From contig CALGKV010000080.1 in assembly GCA_937930465.1 (NCBI GenBank), positions 1 through 8,838 on the forward strand: 8,838 bases of DNA, in the 5' to 3' direction. Origin of the DNA: Methanosuratincolales archaeon. Its GTDB lineage: Archaea > Thermoproteota > Methanomethylicia > Methanomethylicales > Methanomethylicaceae. Below, in pieces: positions 1-6,777 of the stretch. Under the pieces are notes generated by a model. It saw nothing but the letters and a program-made list of their open reading frames with translations. It was not told the origin of the DNA and searched no databases. The position numbers were made by a program, and so were the translations under genes. The stretch's first letter is position 1, and each line of letters opens with the position of its first letter.

Positions 1-1
1 C

Positions 2-22
2 GCCTATCCGGAGGTGGAATGA
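2..22 (+). CDS. Possible 3' end of an upstream gene (partial)
   Basis: The second reading frame is open from the window edge and ends in TGA at 20-22, giving the tail AYPEVE. The stop touches the purD ATG at 23 with no gap. That matches the tight packing of the downstream purine genes, so this is probably the end of the preceding gene in the same operon. Seven codons are too few to name a family, and an open frame this short can occur by chance. The purD ribosome binding site GGAGGTGG (10-17) lies inside it, as expected if the two genes are translationally coupled. Confidence 0.45.
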   Translation, partial: AYPEVE

Positions 23-1507
23 ATGAAGATACTTTTGGTCGGAGGGGGGGGCAGGGAGCACGCGATAGCCGAGTCGCTCGCCAAAAGCTCACACTGCCCC
101 AAGGTATACTGCGTCTCGGAGCTGATAAACCCGGGCATCAGGAAGATCGTCTCATCTGGCGGAGGCGAGTACTTCAGGGGCGACACAAACGACCCATCCG
201 CAGTGGTTGGCGCTGCCCTCAGGTGCAGCCCAGACTTCGTCTTCGTCGGCCCTGAGGAGCCAAACTTCCACGGGATCCCCGATGCCCTCGAGGATAAGGG
301 GATACCATGCATAGGGGCCAGCAAGGAGGTGGCGGAGCTAGAGCTCTCTAAGGCCAGCATGAGGGACCTGCAGTGGAAATACAAGATCCCAGGCAGGCTC
401 TGGTACAAGAAGTTCAAGACCTTTGAGGAAGCAGTCCCGTATATTGAGGAGTACGCGGAGAGCATCGCCCTGAAGCCAGCAAGGCAGGCAGGCGGGAAGG
501 GGGTCAAGGTCATAGAGGACTTCCAGGTATACCTCCAGGATGACAAGAGGAAAGTGAAGAAGGAGCATGCGGAGTCGATCGTCAACGAATACATGAAGGG
601 CTACGATGACATCGAGTACAAGCTCCTCATCGAGGAGAGGGTGTGGGGCCCCGAGTATACCGTGCAATGCTTCACTGATGGGAGGACGGTTGTGCCGATG
701 CCTGCAGTGCAGGACAACAAGCACGCGTTCGACGGGGACTTGGGCCCAGAGACGGGCGGGATGGGCTCGATCTCATGCTGCATGAATCTGAGATACGGCG
801 TCGAGGACGAGAGGGCAGTAATCACCGAGGGGGAGTACCAGCGCTCTGCGGAGATTGTCAAGATGATGATAGACGCGATCCAGAGGGAGACCGGGAAGAA
901 GTACCACGGGATCTCCGCAGGCCAGATGATGCTGACCTCGGTCTGGGGGCCGACCGTGATAGAGATGTACTCCAGGCTCGGCGATCCTGAGGCTGCGAAT
1001 GTCCTGACGATGCTCAAGACAGACCTCGTGGACATCTGCGAGGCAATAATCTGCGAAGATCTGAACAAGGTAAAGGTCGAGTTTGAGGACCAGGCTGTAG
1101 CAGTGAAGGCGGTCTGCCCGGAGGGGTACCCAGACCGGAGGGATCTCGCGAAGGGGCACCCGGTCTCGATCTCGGCACCGTCCAATTCAGGAGGGATCCT
1201 CTGGGCCTCGGCAGAGGACACTGGGAACGGCGTTGTGACTGGGGGGTCAAGGGTCGTAGAGTGCATAGGAACAGGGGACACGCTCCCCGAGGCAAGTGCA
1301 AGGGCTGAGGAGCTATGCATGGGGGTTGGGCTCTCCGACGGGTGGAAGCTTTTCCACAGGAGCGATATCGGGACCGAGAAGTCGATCCTCAGGAGGATCC
1401 AGCTGGGGAACATGGCAAGGGAGATCTACCAGTACAGGGAGAGGAAGGGGCTACTAGGAAAGAGGATGATCTGGATACCAGGGAAGGGTTTGATGGAGGT
1501 AGGGTGA
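23..1507 (+). CDS. purD: Phosphoribosylamine-glycine ligase (GAR synthetase), PurD
   Basis: This ATP-grasp enzyme makes glycinamide ribonucleotide from phosphoribosylamine, glycine and ATP, step 2 of de novo purine synthesis, in the cytoplasm. Seen: the N-terminal GGGGREHA loop (residues 7-14), GPEEP at 76-80, the ATP-grasp glycine loop in LKPARQAGGKGV (150-161), PMPAVQDNKHAFDGD (225-239) with GPETGGMGS (241-249), and EMYSRLGDPEAANVL (314-328). The PMPAVQD and GDPEAANVL stretches read like archaeal PurD. The start ATG at 23 has GGAGGTGG at 10-17 and directly follows a TGA. At 494 residues it is longer than the usual 430-440. The excess includes a Lys-rich insert near 170-200 and a basic C-terminal tail (about 468-494). 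Odd: where the family has E-x-N before the RFGDPE motif (Mg2+ ligands), this protein has E-M-Y, with Tyr316 replacing Asn. It is the only PurD in view, so I infer it is functional. Family call is firm. Confidence 0.95.
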   Translation: MKILLVGGGGREHAIAESLAKSSHCPKVYCVSELINPGIRKIVSSGGGEYFRGDTNDPSAVVGAALRCSPDFVFVGPEEPNFHGIPDALEDKGIPCIGASKEVAELELSKASMRDLQWKYKIPGRLWYKKFKTFEEAVPYIEEYAESIALKPARQAGGKGVKVIEDFQVYLQDDKRKVKKEHAESIVNEYMKGYDDIEYKLLIEERVWGPEYTVQCFTDGRTVVPMPAVQDNKHAFDGDLGPETGGMGSISCCMNLRYGVEDERAVITEGEYQRSAEIVKMMIDAIQRETGKKYHGISAGQMMLTSVWGPTVIEMYSRLGDPEAANVLTMLKTDLVDICEAIICEDLNKVKVEFEDQAVAVKAVCPEGYPDRRDLAKGHPVSISAPSNSGGILWASAEDTGNGVVTGGSRVVECIGTGDTLPEASARAEELCMGVGLSDGWKLFHRSDIGTEKSILRRIQLGNMAREIYQYRERKGLLGKRMIWIPGKGLMEVG

Positions 1508-1540
1508 CCAGGGAATATCCGGATGGCTAGGTGGGGGAAC

Positions 1541-2911
1541 ATGGTTTTCAGAATGGGCGAAAAGGAAAGGGTGCGGCTGGTAAAAGAGGTAGACTCGCTC
1601 AGGAAGGAAATCGAGGGGAGGCTCGCTCCGCTCGAAAGGATCTCGCCGGGCTCCCCTGCAACATTCGTTTCCGTTGGCGGGGGCGAACTCGGGGACCTGG
1701 CAGTCACCGCAGCCGGGAGGCACTTCGGCGGGGCGAGGGGCGGGATAATCTCCGTAGCATTCGACAAGTACCACGGCTTCCCTGCCCAGGACGCCGCAGA
1801 CTACACAGAAGTCTTCAACATGATGGACGGGGAACAGCTCGAGAAGATGATAAAGAAGTACATTCCCGACCCGCGTGCCCCCCACGCGATTTACTTGGAG
1901 GTGGAGAGGATAGACACTCAAAGGGCGTACAAGCTCGGCATGGAGGACGGGTACAGGATCATGTCTACTCCCTACGGCCCGCTTATATGCATGGACAGGC
2001 ATGCAACGAAGCTCATGTTTGAGAGGCTGGGCCTGAACATGGCGCCATGGGCTTACGCTGACTCCGAGGCAGGCGTCCAGGAGGCTGCCGAGAAATTTGG
2101 GCTGCCGGTCATAGTCAAGCCGGTGATGACCTCGAGCGGGCACGGCACCTCGATAGTGAGGACCGAGAAGGAGCTGAAGGAGAGCTACAGGCACTCGGTA
2201 GAGCACGCGAGGGGCGTCGGTGACGAGGTGATCGTGGAGAAGTACCTGCCGGAGGTCAAGGAAAAGGGGACGGAGATCACCCAGATCGTGGTGAGGCACT
2301 TCGACAACGAAGGGAAGATCGTGAGCACCTGCCTGCCGCCGGTAGAGCACAGGAGGCCGGGCGCGACTTACCACGAGAGCTGGCTACCGTCGACGATCTC
2401 AGCCGAGGCGGCTTCAAAGTGCAGGGAAGGGGCAATGAAGATCGCGGATTTCATGGGTGGGATCGGCATTTATGCCGTAGAGCAGTTCGTTGTAGGCAAT
2501 GAGGTCTACAACAACGAGGTTGCGAACCGCCCGCACGACACCGGGCTGGTCACGAGGTGGATGCTGAACATGGACGAGGGTGCCCTCCAGCTGGTCTCCA
2601 CTCTGGGGATGCCAATCGACCCCTCGATGGTCGAGATCTCCCGCCAAGGTGTCTTTGGAGTCGCGCACGTAGTCCTGGCGCCGGATGGAGTGAAGGAGGG
2701 CGCCACGGTGCAGGAGCTCAACCTGAAGGGGCTGCACGGAGGCCTCAAAGGAGGGCTGAAGGGCGACCTCTGGATCTTCGGGAAGCCCGCTGCTTACCCT
2801 GGCAGGAGGATGGGGCTGGCGTTCTCTTATGCAGCCAGCCTCGAGCAGGCAAGGGAAAACGCAGAGAGGATAGCGCATGTTGCAGAATCGAACTTCGTTT
2901 ACAAAATTTGA
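1541..2911 (+). CDS. purT: Formate-dependent GAR transformylase, PurT
   Basis: PurT is an ATP-grasp ligase that forms formylglycinamide ribonucleotide from GAR, formate and ATP through formyl phosphate. It replaces the folate-dependent PurN at step 3. Seen (residues from ATG 1541): GGGELGD at 46-52, DKYHGFPAQDAAD (75-87), NMMDG (93-97), a MDRHATK segment at 151-157, the glycine loop VKPVMTSSGHG (192-202), HESWLPS (278-284), metal-ligand candidates E314 (VEQF) and E326 in NEVANRPHDTG, and FGKPAAYPGRRMGLAFS near the end. These follow E. coli PurT in order and separate it from the related PurK. It begins 33 bases after the purD stop. Three in-frame ATGs exist (1523, 1541, 1553). I chose 1541 because AGGTGGGGG lies just ahead of it; 1523 has the weaker AGGGA. 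The roughly 40 residues before the first motif exceed the short E. coli leader. An internal GGLKGGLKG repeat sits at 400-408. Confidence 0.94.
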   Translation: MVFRMGEKERVRLVKEVDSLRKEIEGRLAPLERISPGSPATFVSVGGGELGDLAVTAAGRHFGGARGGIISVAFDKYHGFPAQDAADYTEVFNMMDGEQLEKMIKKYIPDPRAPHAIYLEVERIDTQRAYKLGMEDGYRIMSTPYGPLICMDRHATKLMFERLGLNMAPWAYADSEAGVQEAAEKFGLPVIVKPVMTSSGHGTSIVRTEKELKESYRHSVEHARGVGDEVIVEKYLPEVKEKGTEITQIVVRHFDNEGKIVSTCLPPVEHRRPGATYHESWLPSTISAEAASKCREGAMKIADFMGGIGIYAVEQFVVGNEVYNNEVANRPHDTGLVTRWMLNMDEGALQLVSTLGMPIDPSMVEISRQGVFGVAHVVLAPDGVKEGATVQELNLKGLHGGLKGGLKGDLWIFGKPAAYPGRRMGLAFSYAASLEQARENAERIAHVAESNFVYKI

Positions 2912-2921
2912 GGAGAGCGGA

Positions 2922-2978
2922 ATGATCGATGTAAGAGAAGAAGGGGGGAATGGAAGCCTGTGCCAAAAGCATCTGTGA
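2922..2978 (+). CDS. Possible 18-codon leader ORF overlapping the purE start
   Basis: The 48-base gap between purT and purE contains ATG at 2922, with AGGAG at 2911-2915 six bases ahead. It opens an 18-codon frame (MIDVREEGGNGSLCQKHL) that ends in TGA at 2976-2978, inside the first codons of purE and in a different frame. The AGGAG overlaps the last base of the purT stop, so ribosomes ending purT are well placed to start here. Its ribosome binding site is better spaced than that of purE itself, and the overlap could couple or limit purE translation. No family is recognisable, and a short frame like this may be chance. Confidence 0.3.
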   Translation: MIDVREEGGNGSLCQKHL

Positions 2979-3394
2979 TTGTTGGTTCCAAGTCAGATGA
3001 AGAAATCGGATCTAAGGTGAAGGAAACATTGAGCGAGTTCGGCGTGGAAGCCGACTTCCAGGTGATCTCCGCGCACCGGGACCCGGAGAGGCTAGACGCA
3101 TACCTCAGGGGATCAGACTCGGACGTGTTCATTGCTGTAGCGGGGCTCGCAGCAGCGCTGCCTGGCGTGATCGCTTCGAAGACGAGTAAGCCTGTGATAG
3201 GCGTGCCCAGGGAAGTGAGGCTCGGCGGGCTCGACGCTCTGCTCTCGATCGTCCAGATGCCTCCAGGGGTGCCAGTCGCGACGGTCGGGATCGACAACTG
3301 GAAGAATGCCGCGCTGCTCGCGGTAGAGATCCTTGCCCTAAAGTACCCAACGCTTACTGAAAGGCTTGAGGCGTCGAGGAGGACCAAGGCATGA
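2960..3394 (+). CDS. purE: AIR carboxylase / N5-CAIR mutase family protein, PurE
   Basis: PurE forms carboxyaminoimidazole ribonucleotide (step 6), either directly from AIR and CO2 (class II) or from N5-CAIR made by PurK (class I). Seen: VIVGSKSDEE (6-15), ISAHRDPERL (36-45) with the conserved His39, AGLAAALPGVIASKT (61-75), GVPREVRLGGLDALLSIVQMP (81-101, GVP and IVQMP being family marks), and NAALLAVEILA (116-126). At 144 residues it is a normal single-domain PurE. The start is GTG 2960. No ATG, GTG or TTG lies between it and the in-frame stop upstream, and GGGGGG at 2943-2948 is a rather distant binding site. Odd: the position that is His in bacterial class I enzymes (AAHLPG) is Ala66 here (AAALPG), although AHR is kept rather than the class II AHK. 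With no purK in view, which class it belongs to is open. The stop overlaps purS in ATGA. Confidence 0.93.
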   Translation: MPKASVIVGSKSDEEIGSKVKETLSEFGVEADFQVISAHRDPERLDAYLRGSDSDVFIAVAGLAAALPGVIASKTSKPVIGVPREVRLGGLDALLSIVQMPPGVPVATVGIDNWKNAALLAVEILALKYPTLTERLEASRRTKA

Positions 3395-3654
3395 GGTTCC
3401 TGGTAAAGGCAGAGGTTAGCCTAAAGCGGGGGCACTTCGACCCGGAGGGCGACGTCGCTGCAAAGTCACTCAAGGATTTGGGATTCGGCGTTGGGACGGT
3501 CAGGGTAAGCAAGGGGTATACTATGGAGATAGATGCGCGCGACGCCAGCGAGGCAAAGGCGCTTGCTGAGGAGATGTGCAGGAGGCTTCTGGCAAACCCG
3601 ATTAAGGACGACTTCAGGGTGGAGGTCCTATTTATTGAGGGAAGGACTGATTAG
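3391..3654 (+). CDS. purS: FGAM synthase subunit PurS
   Basis: PurS is the small subunit that bridges PurL and PurQ in the three-part FGAM synthase, which turns FGAR plus glutamine and ATP into FGAM (step 4). The 87-residue protein has the expected size and pattern: an N-terminal strand FLVKAEVSLKRGHFDPEGDV (3-22), the segment SLKDLGFGVGTVRVSKGYTM (26-45), a helix rich in Ala and Glu (50-66), and the ending LANPIKDDFRVEVL (67-80). Its ATG overlaps the purE stop in ATGA, and GAGGAGGA at 3376-3383 sits seven bases ahead. Its final 20 bases overlap the likely start of purL in the next frame. Position between purE and purL confirms the call, since sequence alone is weak for such a small family. 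Confidence 0.93.
   Translation: MRFLVKAEVSLKRGHFDPEGDVAAKSLKDLGFGVGTVRVSKGYTMEIDARDASEAKALAEEMCRRLLANPIKDDFRVEVLFIEGRTD
3621..3626 (+). promoter_or_regulatory. Ribosome binding site that places the purL start
   Basis: GGAGGT inside the end of purS lies eight bases before TTG 3635 in the purL frame. No ATG or GTG exists in that frame between 3536 and the conserved N-terminal segment. The nearest upstream ATG (3533) would translate about 34 residues of out-of-frame purS. The site therefore argues for TTG 3635 as the start. Confidence 0.6.
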
Positions 3655-5983
3655 GAGGGTCAGTGAGGACCCCCCGGTAGCCGCGATAGACCTCCGCGAG
3701 GCCGAGGATACGGACCTGCTTGAGATAAGCAATGGGATGGGGCTGGCGCTCAGCCTGTATGAGATGAGGGTTATCAAGGAGGAGTTCAGTAGGCCCCTCA
3801 CCGATGTGGAGCTCCAGACCTTCGGGCAGACCTGGTCGGAACACTGCATCCACAAGACCTTCAGGGGGTTGGTGGAGACAGATTCAGGAACAGTGGACAG
3901 CCTCCTGAAGAGTTACATTGCGAAGGCCACCAGAGAGCTCGCCAGGCCCTGGTGCTACTCGGTATTCGAGGACAACGCCGGGCTCGTCGACTTCGACAAT
4001 GGGCATGTAATAGCAGCGAAGGTCGAGACCCACAACCACCCGTCAGCGATCGAGCCCTTTGGAGGCGCAGCCACAGGGGTAGGAGGGGTCATTAGGGACA
4101 TCCTTGGCGTCTGGGGGGAGCCTATAGCTGTCTCGGACGTGCTCTGCTTCGGCCCGCTAGACACAGGTTACAGCGGGCTCGCCCCGGGTATCAAGCACCC
4201 GCGCTACATCTACAAAGGGGTTGTAGCAGGCGTGGGGAGTTATGGCAACAACATGGGGATACCGAATGTGAACGGCGCCGTGCTCTTCGACAGTAACTAC
4301 ATAGGGAATGTTGTAGTCTACTGCGGCTGCTTCGGCATACTCCCCAAGGACAGGTACGTAAGGCAGACCAAGGAGGGGGACTTGGCTGTCCTTGTTGGAG
4401 GCAGGACGGGCAGGGATGGCATACACGGGGTAACTTTCGCCTCGACTGACCTGCCAGAGGACTCGGAGGGTCTGAGGTCCGCAGTCCAGATACCGAACCC
4501 GCTGGTGGAAGAGAGGCTAAGGAGGGCGGTGATCAGGATAAGGGACGAATGCCTGGCCTCCGGGATCACGGACCTCGGCGGCGGAGGGATATCATGCGCG
4601 ACGGGCGAGATGGCAAGCAGGTCCGGGCTCGGCCTCACAGTTGAGCTGGACGCGGTTGAGCTTAAAGAAACAGGCATGGCACCATGGGAGATCTGGGTCT
4701 CTGAGAGCCAAGAGAGGATGCTATTCTCGGTGCCTGCAAAGAATCTCGAAAGGGTTGCCCGCATCTTCGAAGGCGAAGAGCTGGAGTGGTGCGCCTTAGG
4801 AAAGTTCAACCCCACGAAGAGGCTCAGGGCAACCTATAAGGGGGTCACAGTCTGCGACCTCGGGCTAGACTTTCTGTACAGCCCACCCAAGCTCAAAAGG
4901 AAGGCAAAAAGGGTCGAGCCGAGCCCTCTTCCTCTCTACCTCAAGGAGCCGGAGGATCTATCGTCAGAGCTCCTAGCGCTCCTCGCAGATCCGAACGTGA
5001 GGAGCAGGGAGGGGGTGGTGAGGGCTTACGATCACGAGGTAAGAGGAGCTACAGTAGTCAAGCCCATACAGGGTCAATCTGGAAGCCACAACGATGCAGC
5101 GGTCATCAAGCCGCTCAAGGACTCCTGGATGGGCGCAGTAATCTCTTGCGGAATCAACCCGTTCTACCCTGACCCTTACTGGATGGCAGCTTGCTCGCTT
5201 GAGGAGGCGCTCAGGAACAACACTGCGGTTGGGGGCAGGAGGGTAGCGATACTTGACAACTTCGTCTGGGGGAACCCAGAGAAGGAAGACAGGATGGGAT
5301 CCCTACTTAGGGCGTGCGAAGCCTGCTATGACTTTGCAAAGGCCTTCGGCACGCCTTTCATATCTGGGAAGGACTCGCTTTACAACGAGAGCCCGATGGG
5401 ACCCGTGAGGCCCACCCTGCTTATAACAGGCGTAGGGATAATACCCGACGTCAGGAAGGCGGTGACATCAGACCTGAAGGCTGCAGGTGACCCGGTCTAC
5501 CAGATCGGCATCACAAAGGAGGAGGTCTGCGGCTCAGCCTACCTAAGGTCTAAAGGCATTGAGGGAGGAGATTGGCCGAGGGTGGAGGCTTCGGTTTCAA
5601 GGAAGATCATGGAGACCCTGACTGCAACCATTGACGCGGGCTTCGTTGCGGCATGCCACGACCTCTCGGAGGGGGGGCTCGGGGTGGCGGCATCAGAGAT
5701 GGTTATAGGGGCAAGGCCCGGATTGGGCATGTCGCTTGATCTAGGAAGGGGGCTGTTCCTAACGGGAAGGGACGATTTGGCGATCTTCTCCGAATCGGCA
5801 GGCAGGTTCCTTGTGGAGGTCAGGGCAGGGCATGCAGGGGAATTTGAGGAGGCTTTCAGGGGGCTGCCGGTGAGCTGTGTAGGCGAGGTGCTCAAGGAGG
5901 GGGCGCTCAGGCTGAGTGGGCTGAAAGGGAAAGAGCTAACCATAGAGAGGGCAGACTTGACTAGGGCATGGAGGGGAGAATGA
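3635..5983 (+). CDS. purL: FGAM synthase large (synthetase) subunit PurL
   Basis: PurL binds FGAR and ATP and accepts ammonia from PurQ to make FGAM. It belongs to the AIR-synthase (PurM-like) fold family and carries two such halves. Seen (from TTG 3635, 782 residues): an N-terminal helix block LLEISNGMGLALSLYEM (28-44), TDVEL then QTWSEHCIHKTF (65-76), VETHNHPSAIEPFGGAATG (130-148), GSYGNNMGIPNVNG (201-214), the stretch from GGRTGRDGIHGVTFAS (255-270), TDLGGGGIS, SESQERM, then in the second half DNFVWGNPEK, GTPFISGKDSLYNES and HDLSEGGLGVA. The N-terminal block and the GKDSLYNES style resemble the longer bacterial PurLs that have a PurS-like domain fused in front; here that domain is the separate purS. 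The start is inferred from GGAGGT at 3621-3626. The stop overlaps purQ in ATGA. The only uncertain point is the exact first codon. Confidence 0.95.
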   Translation: MREGLIRRVSEDPPVAAIDLREAEDTDLLEISNGMGLALSLYEMRVIKEEFSRPLTDVELQTFGQTWSEHCIHKTFRGLVETDSGTVDSLLKSYIAKATRELARPWCYSVFEDNAGLVDFDNGHVIAAKVETHNHPSAIEPFGGAATGVGGVIRDILGVWGEPIAVSDVLCFGPLDTGYSGLAPGIKHPRYIYKGVVAGVGSYGNNMGIPNVNGAVLFDSNYIGNVVVYCGCFGILPKDRYVRQTKEGDLAVLVGGRTGRDGIHGVTFASTDLPEDSEGLRSAVQIPNPLVEERLRRAVIRIRDECLASGITDLGGGGISCATGEMASRSGLGLTVELDAVELKETGMAPWEIWVSESQERMLFSVPAKNLERVARIFEGEELEWCALGKFNPTKRLRATYKGVTVCDLGLDFLYSPPKLKRKAKRVEPSPLPLYLKEPEDLSSELLALLADPNVRSREGVVRAYDHEVRGATVVKPIQGQSGSHNDAAVIKPLKDSWMGAVISCGINPFYPDPYWMAACSLEEALRNNTAVGGRRVAILDNFVWGNPEKEDRMGSLLRACEACYDFAKAFGTPFISGKDSLYNESPMGPVRPTLLITGVGIIPDVRKAVTSDLKAAGDPVYQIGITKEEVCGSAYLRSKGIEGGDWPRVEASVSRKIMETLTATIDAGFVAACHDLSEGGLGVAASEMVIGARPGLGMSLDLGRGLFLTGRDDLAIFSESAGRFLVEVRAGHAGEFEEAFRGLPVSCVGEVLKEGALRLSGLKGKELTIERADLTRAWRGE

Positions 5984-6777
5984 TGGATCTCAGGAAGGCG
6001 AAGGCTTGCATACTTAGGGTCGGAGGGACGAACTGCGATGCCGAGGTCAAGGCAGCGCTAGAGGACCTTGGTCTGAGGTCGGATATCCTTCACATGGACT
6101 GGCTTGAGAAGGGCAAGCTGTCAGAGTACCAGCTACTCGTATTTCCCGGGGGGTTCTCTTACGGCGACTACGTGAGGGCTGGCGCAGTCTGGGGTAAGAA
6201 AGTATTGACTAAGATGAGGAGGGATCTGGAGAGGTTCGTCGAGGACGGCAGGCTAGTCATGGGAATATGCAACGGCTTCCAGGTCCTGGTCGAGGCGGGA
6301 ATGCTCCCCGGGGACGGCGGCCAGTTTTCCCCCACGCCCAGAGCTGTGCTGGCAAACAACAGCTCTGCAAGGTACGAGTGCAGGTGGGTCTTCCTTAGGG
6401 GTGAAGGCAGCCACGCCCCTTTCGCGCGACGGATTGGTAAGGGCGAGGTCCTGAGGGTGCCGATCGGGCACGGCGAAGGCAGGTTCCTGGCTGAATCGGA
6501 GGAGGCGGTCCACGAGCTTATACGCAGCAACCGTATCGTCTTCAGGTATGCCCGACCTTCCGGCGAGCCGGCCGAAGGGGCTTATCCTTTCAACCCTAAT
6601 GGATCCGTGCACGATATCGCTGCGATCTGCAACAGGGAAGGCAACGTCATCGGCATGATGCCCCACCCGGAGAGGGCGTTCTTCGGCTGGCAGGCATTCG
6701 GATATGGCGACCCACATCGCTATGGAGACGGCAGGAAGATATTCGAAGGGATAGTGGATCACATAAGGTCATTGTAA
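5980..6777 (+). CDS. purQ: FGAM synthase glutaminase subunit PurQ
   Basis: PurQ is a class I glutamine amidotransferase that releases ammonia from glutamine and passes it to PurL. Seen (from ATG 5980, 265 residues): ILRVGGTNCDAE (11-22), the FPGGFSYGDYVRAGA oxyanion-side segment (55-69), the nucleophile elbow GICNGFQVL with Cys97, and the catalytic pair in MMPHPER, His229 and Glu231. This completes the Cys-His-Glu triad. It is longer than the roughly 220-230-residue B. subtilis type and matches the 260-270-residue class, in keeping with the style of its PurL partner. ATGs occur at 5968, 5980 and 5983. GGAGGGGA at 5970-5977 excludes 5968 and fits 5980 or 5983; I chose 5980, which overlaps the purL stop as ATGA. 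It is the last gene of the purine run. No terminator is visible, and its end overlaps the opposing thioredoxin gene by 19 bases. Confidence 0.95.
   Translation: MMDLRKAKACILRVGGTNCDAEVKAALEDLGLRSDILHMDWLEKGKLSEYQLLVFPGGFSYGDYVRAGAVWGKKVLTKMRRDLERFVEDGRLVMGICNGFQVLVEAGMLPGDGGQFSPTPRAVLANNSSARYECRWVFLRGEGSHAPFARRIGKGEVLRVPIGHGEGRFLAESEEAVHELIRSNRIVFRYARPSGEPAEGAYPFNPNGSVHDIAAICNREGNVIGMMPHPERAFFGWQAFGYGDPHRYGDGRKIFEGIVDHIRSL

Noticed and set aside
601..1413. Long minus-strand reading frame opposite purD (270 codons)
   Set aside because: It is a shadow of the G+C-rich, AGG-biased purD codons. It has no recognisable domain and no ribosome site that I can see.
1454..2374. Long minus-strand reading frame opposite purT (306 codons)
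   Set aside because: Same shadow effect; composition is rich in His, Arg and Pro with no family pattern, and purT is unambiguous on the other strand.
1541..2911. PurK as an alternative for the second ATP-grasp gene
   Set aside because: The NMMDG, HATK, VMTSSG and RPHDTG motifs and the length match PurT; PurK is shorter and lacks these.
3533..3634. ATG 3533 as the purL start (816-residue product)
   Set aside because: The first 34 residues would be out-of-frame purS coding sequence, rich in Arg and unlike any PurL, while TTG 3635 has GGAGGT well spaced ahead of it.
4318..4815. Minus-strand reading frame inside purL
   Set aside because: Serine- and proline-rich shadow of purL with no independent support.
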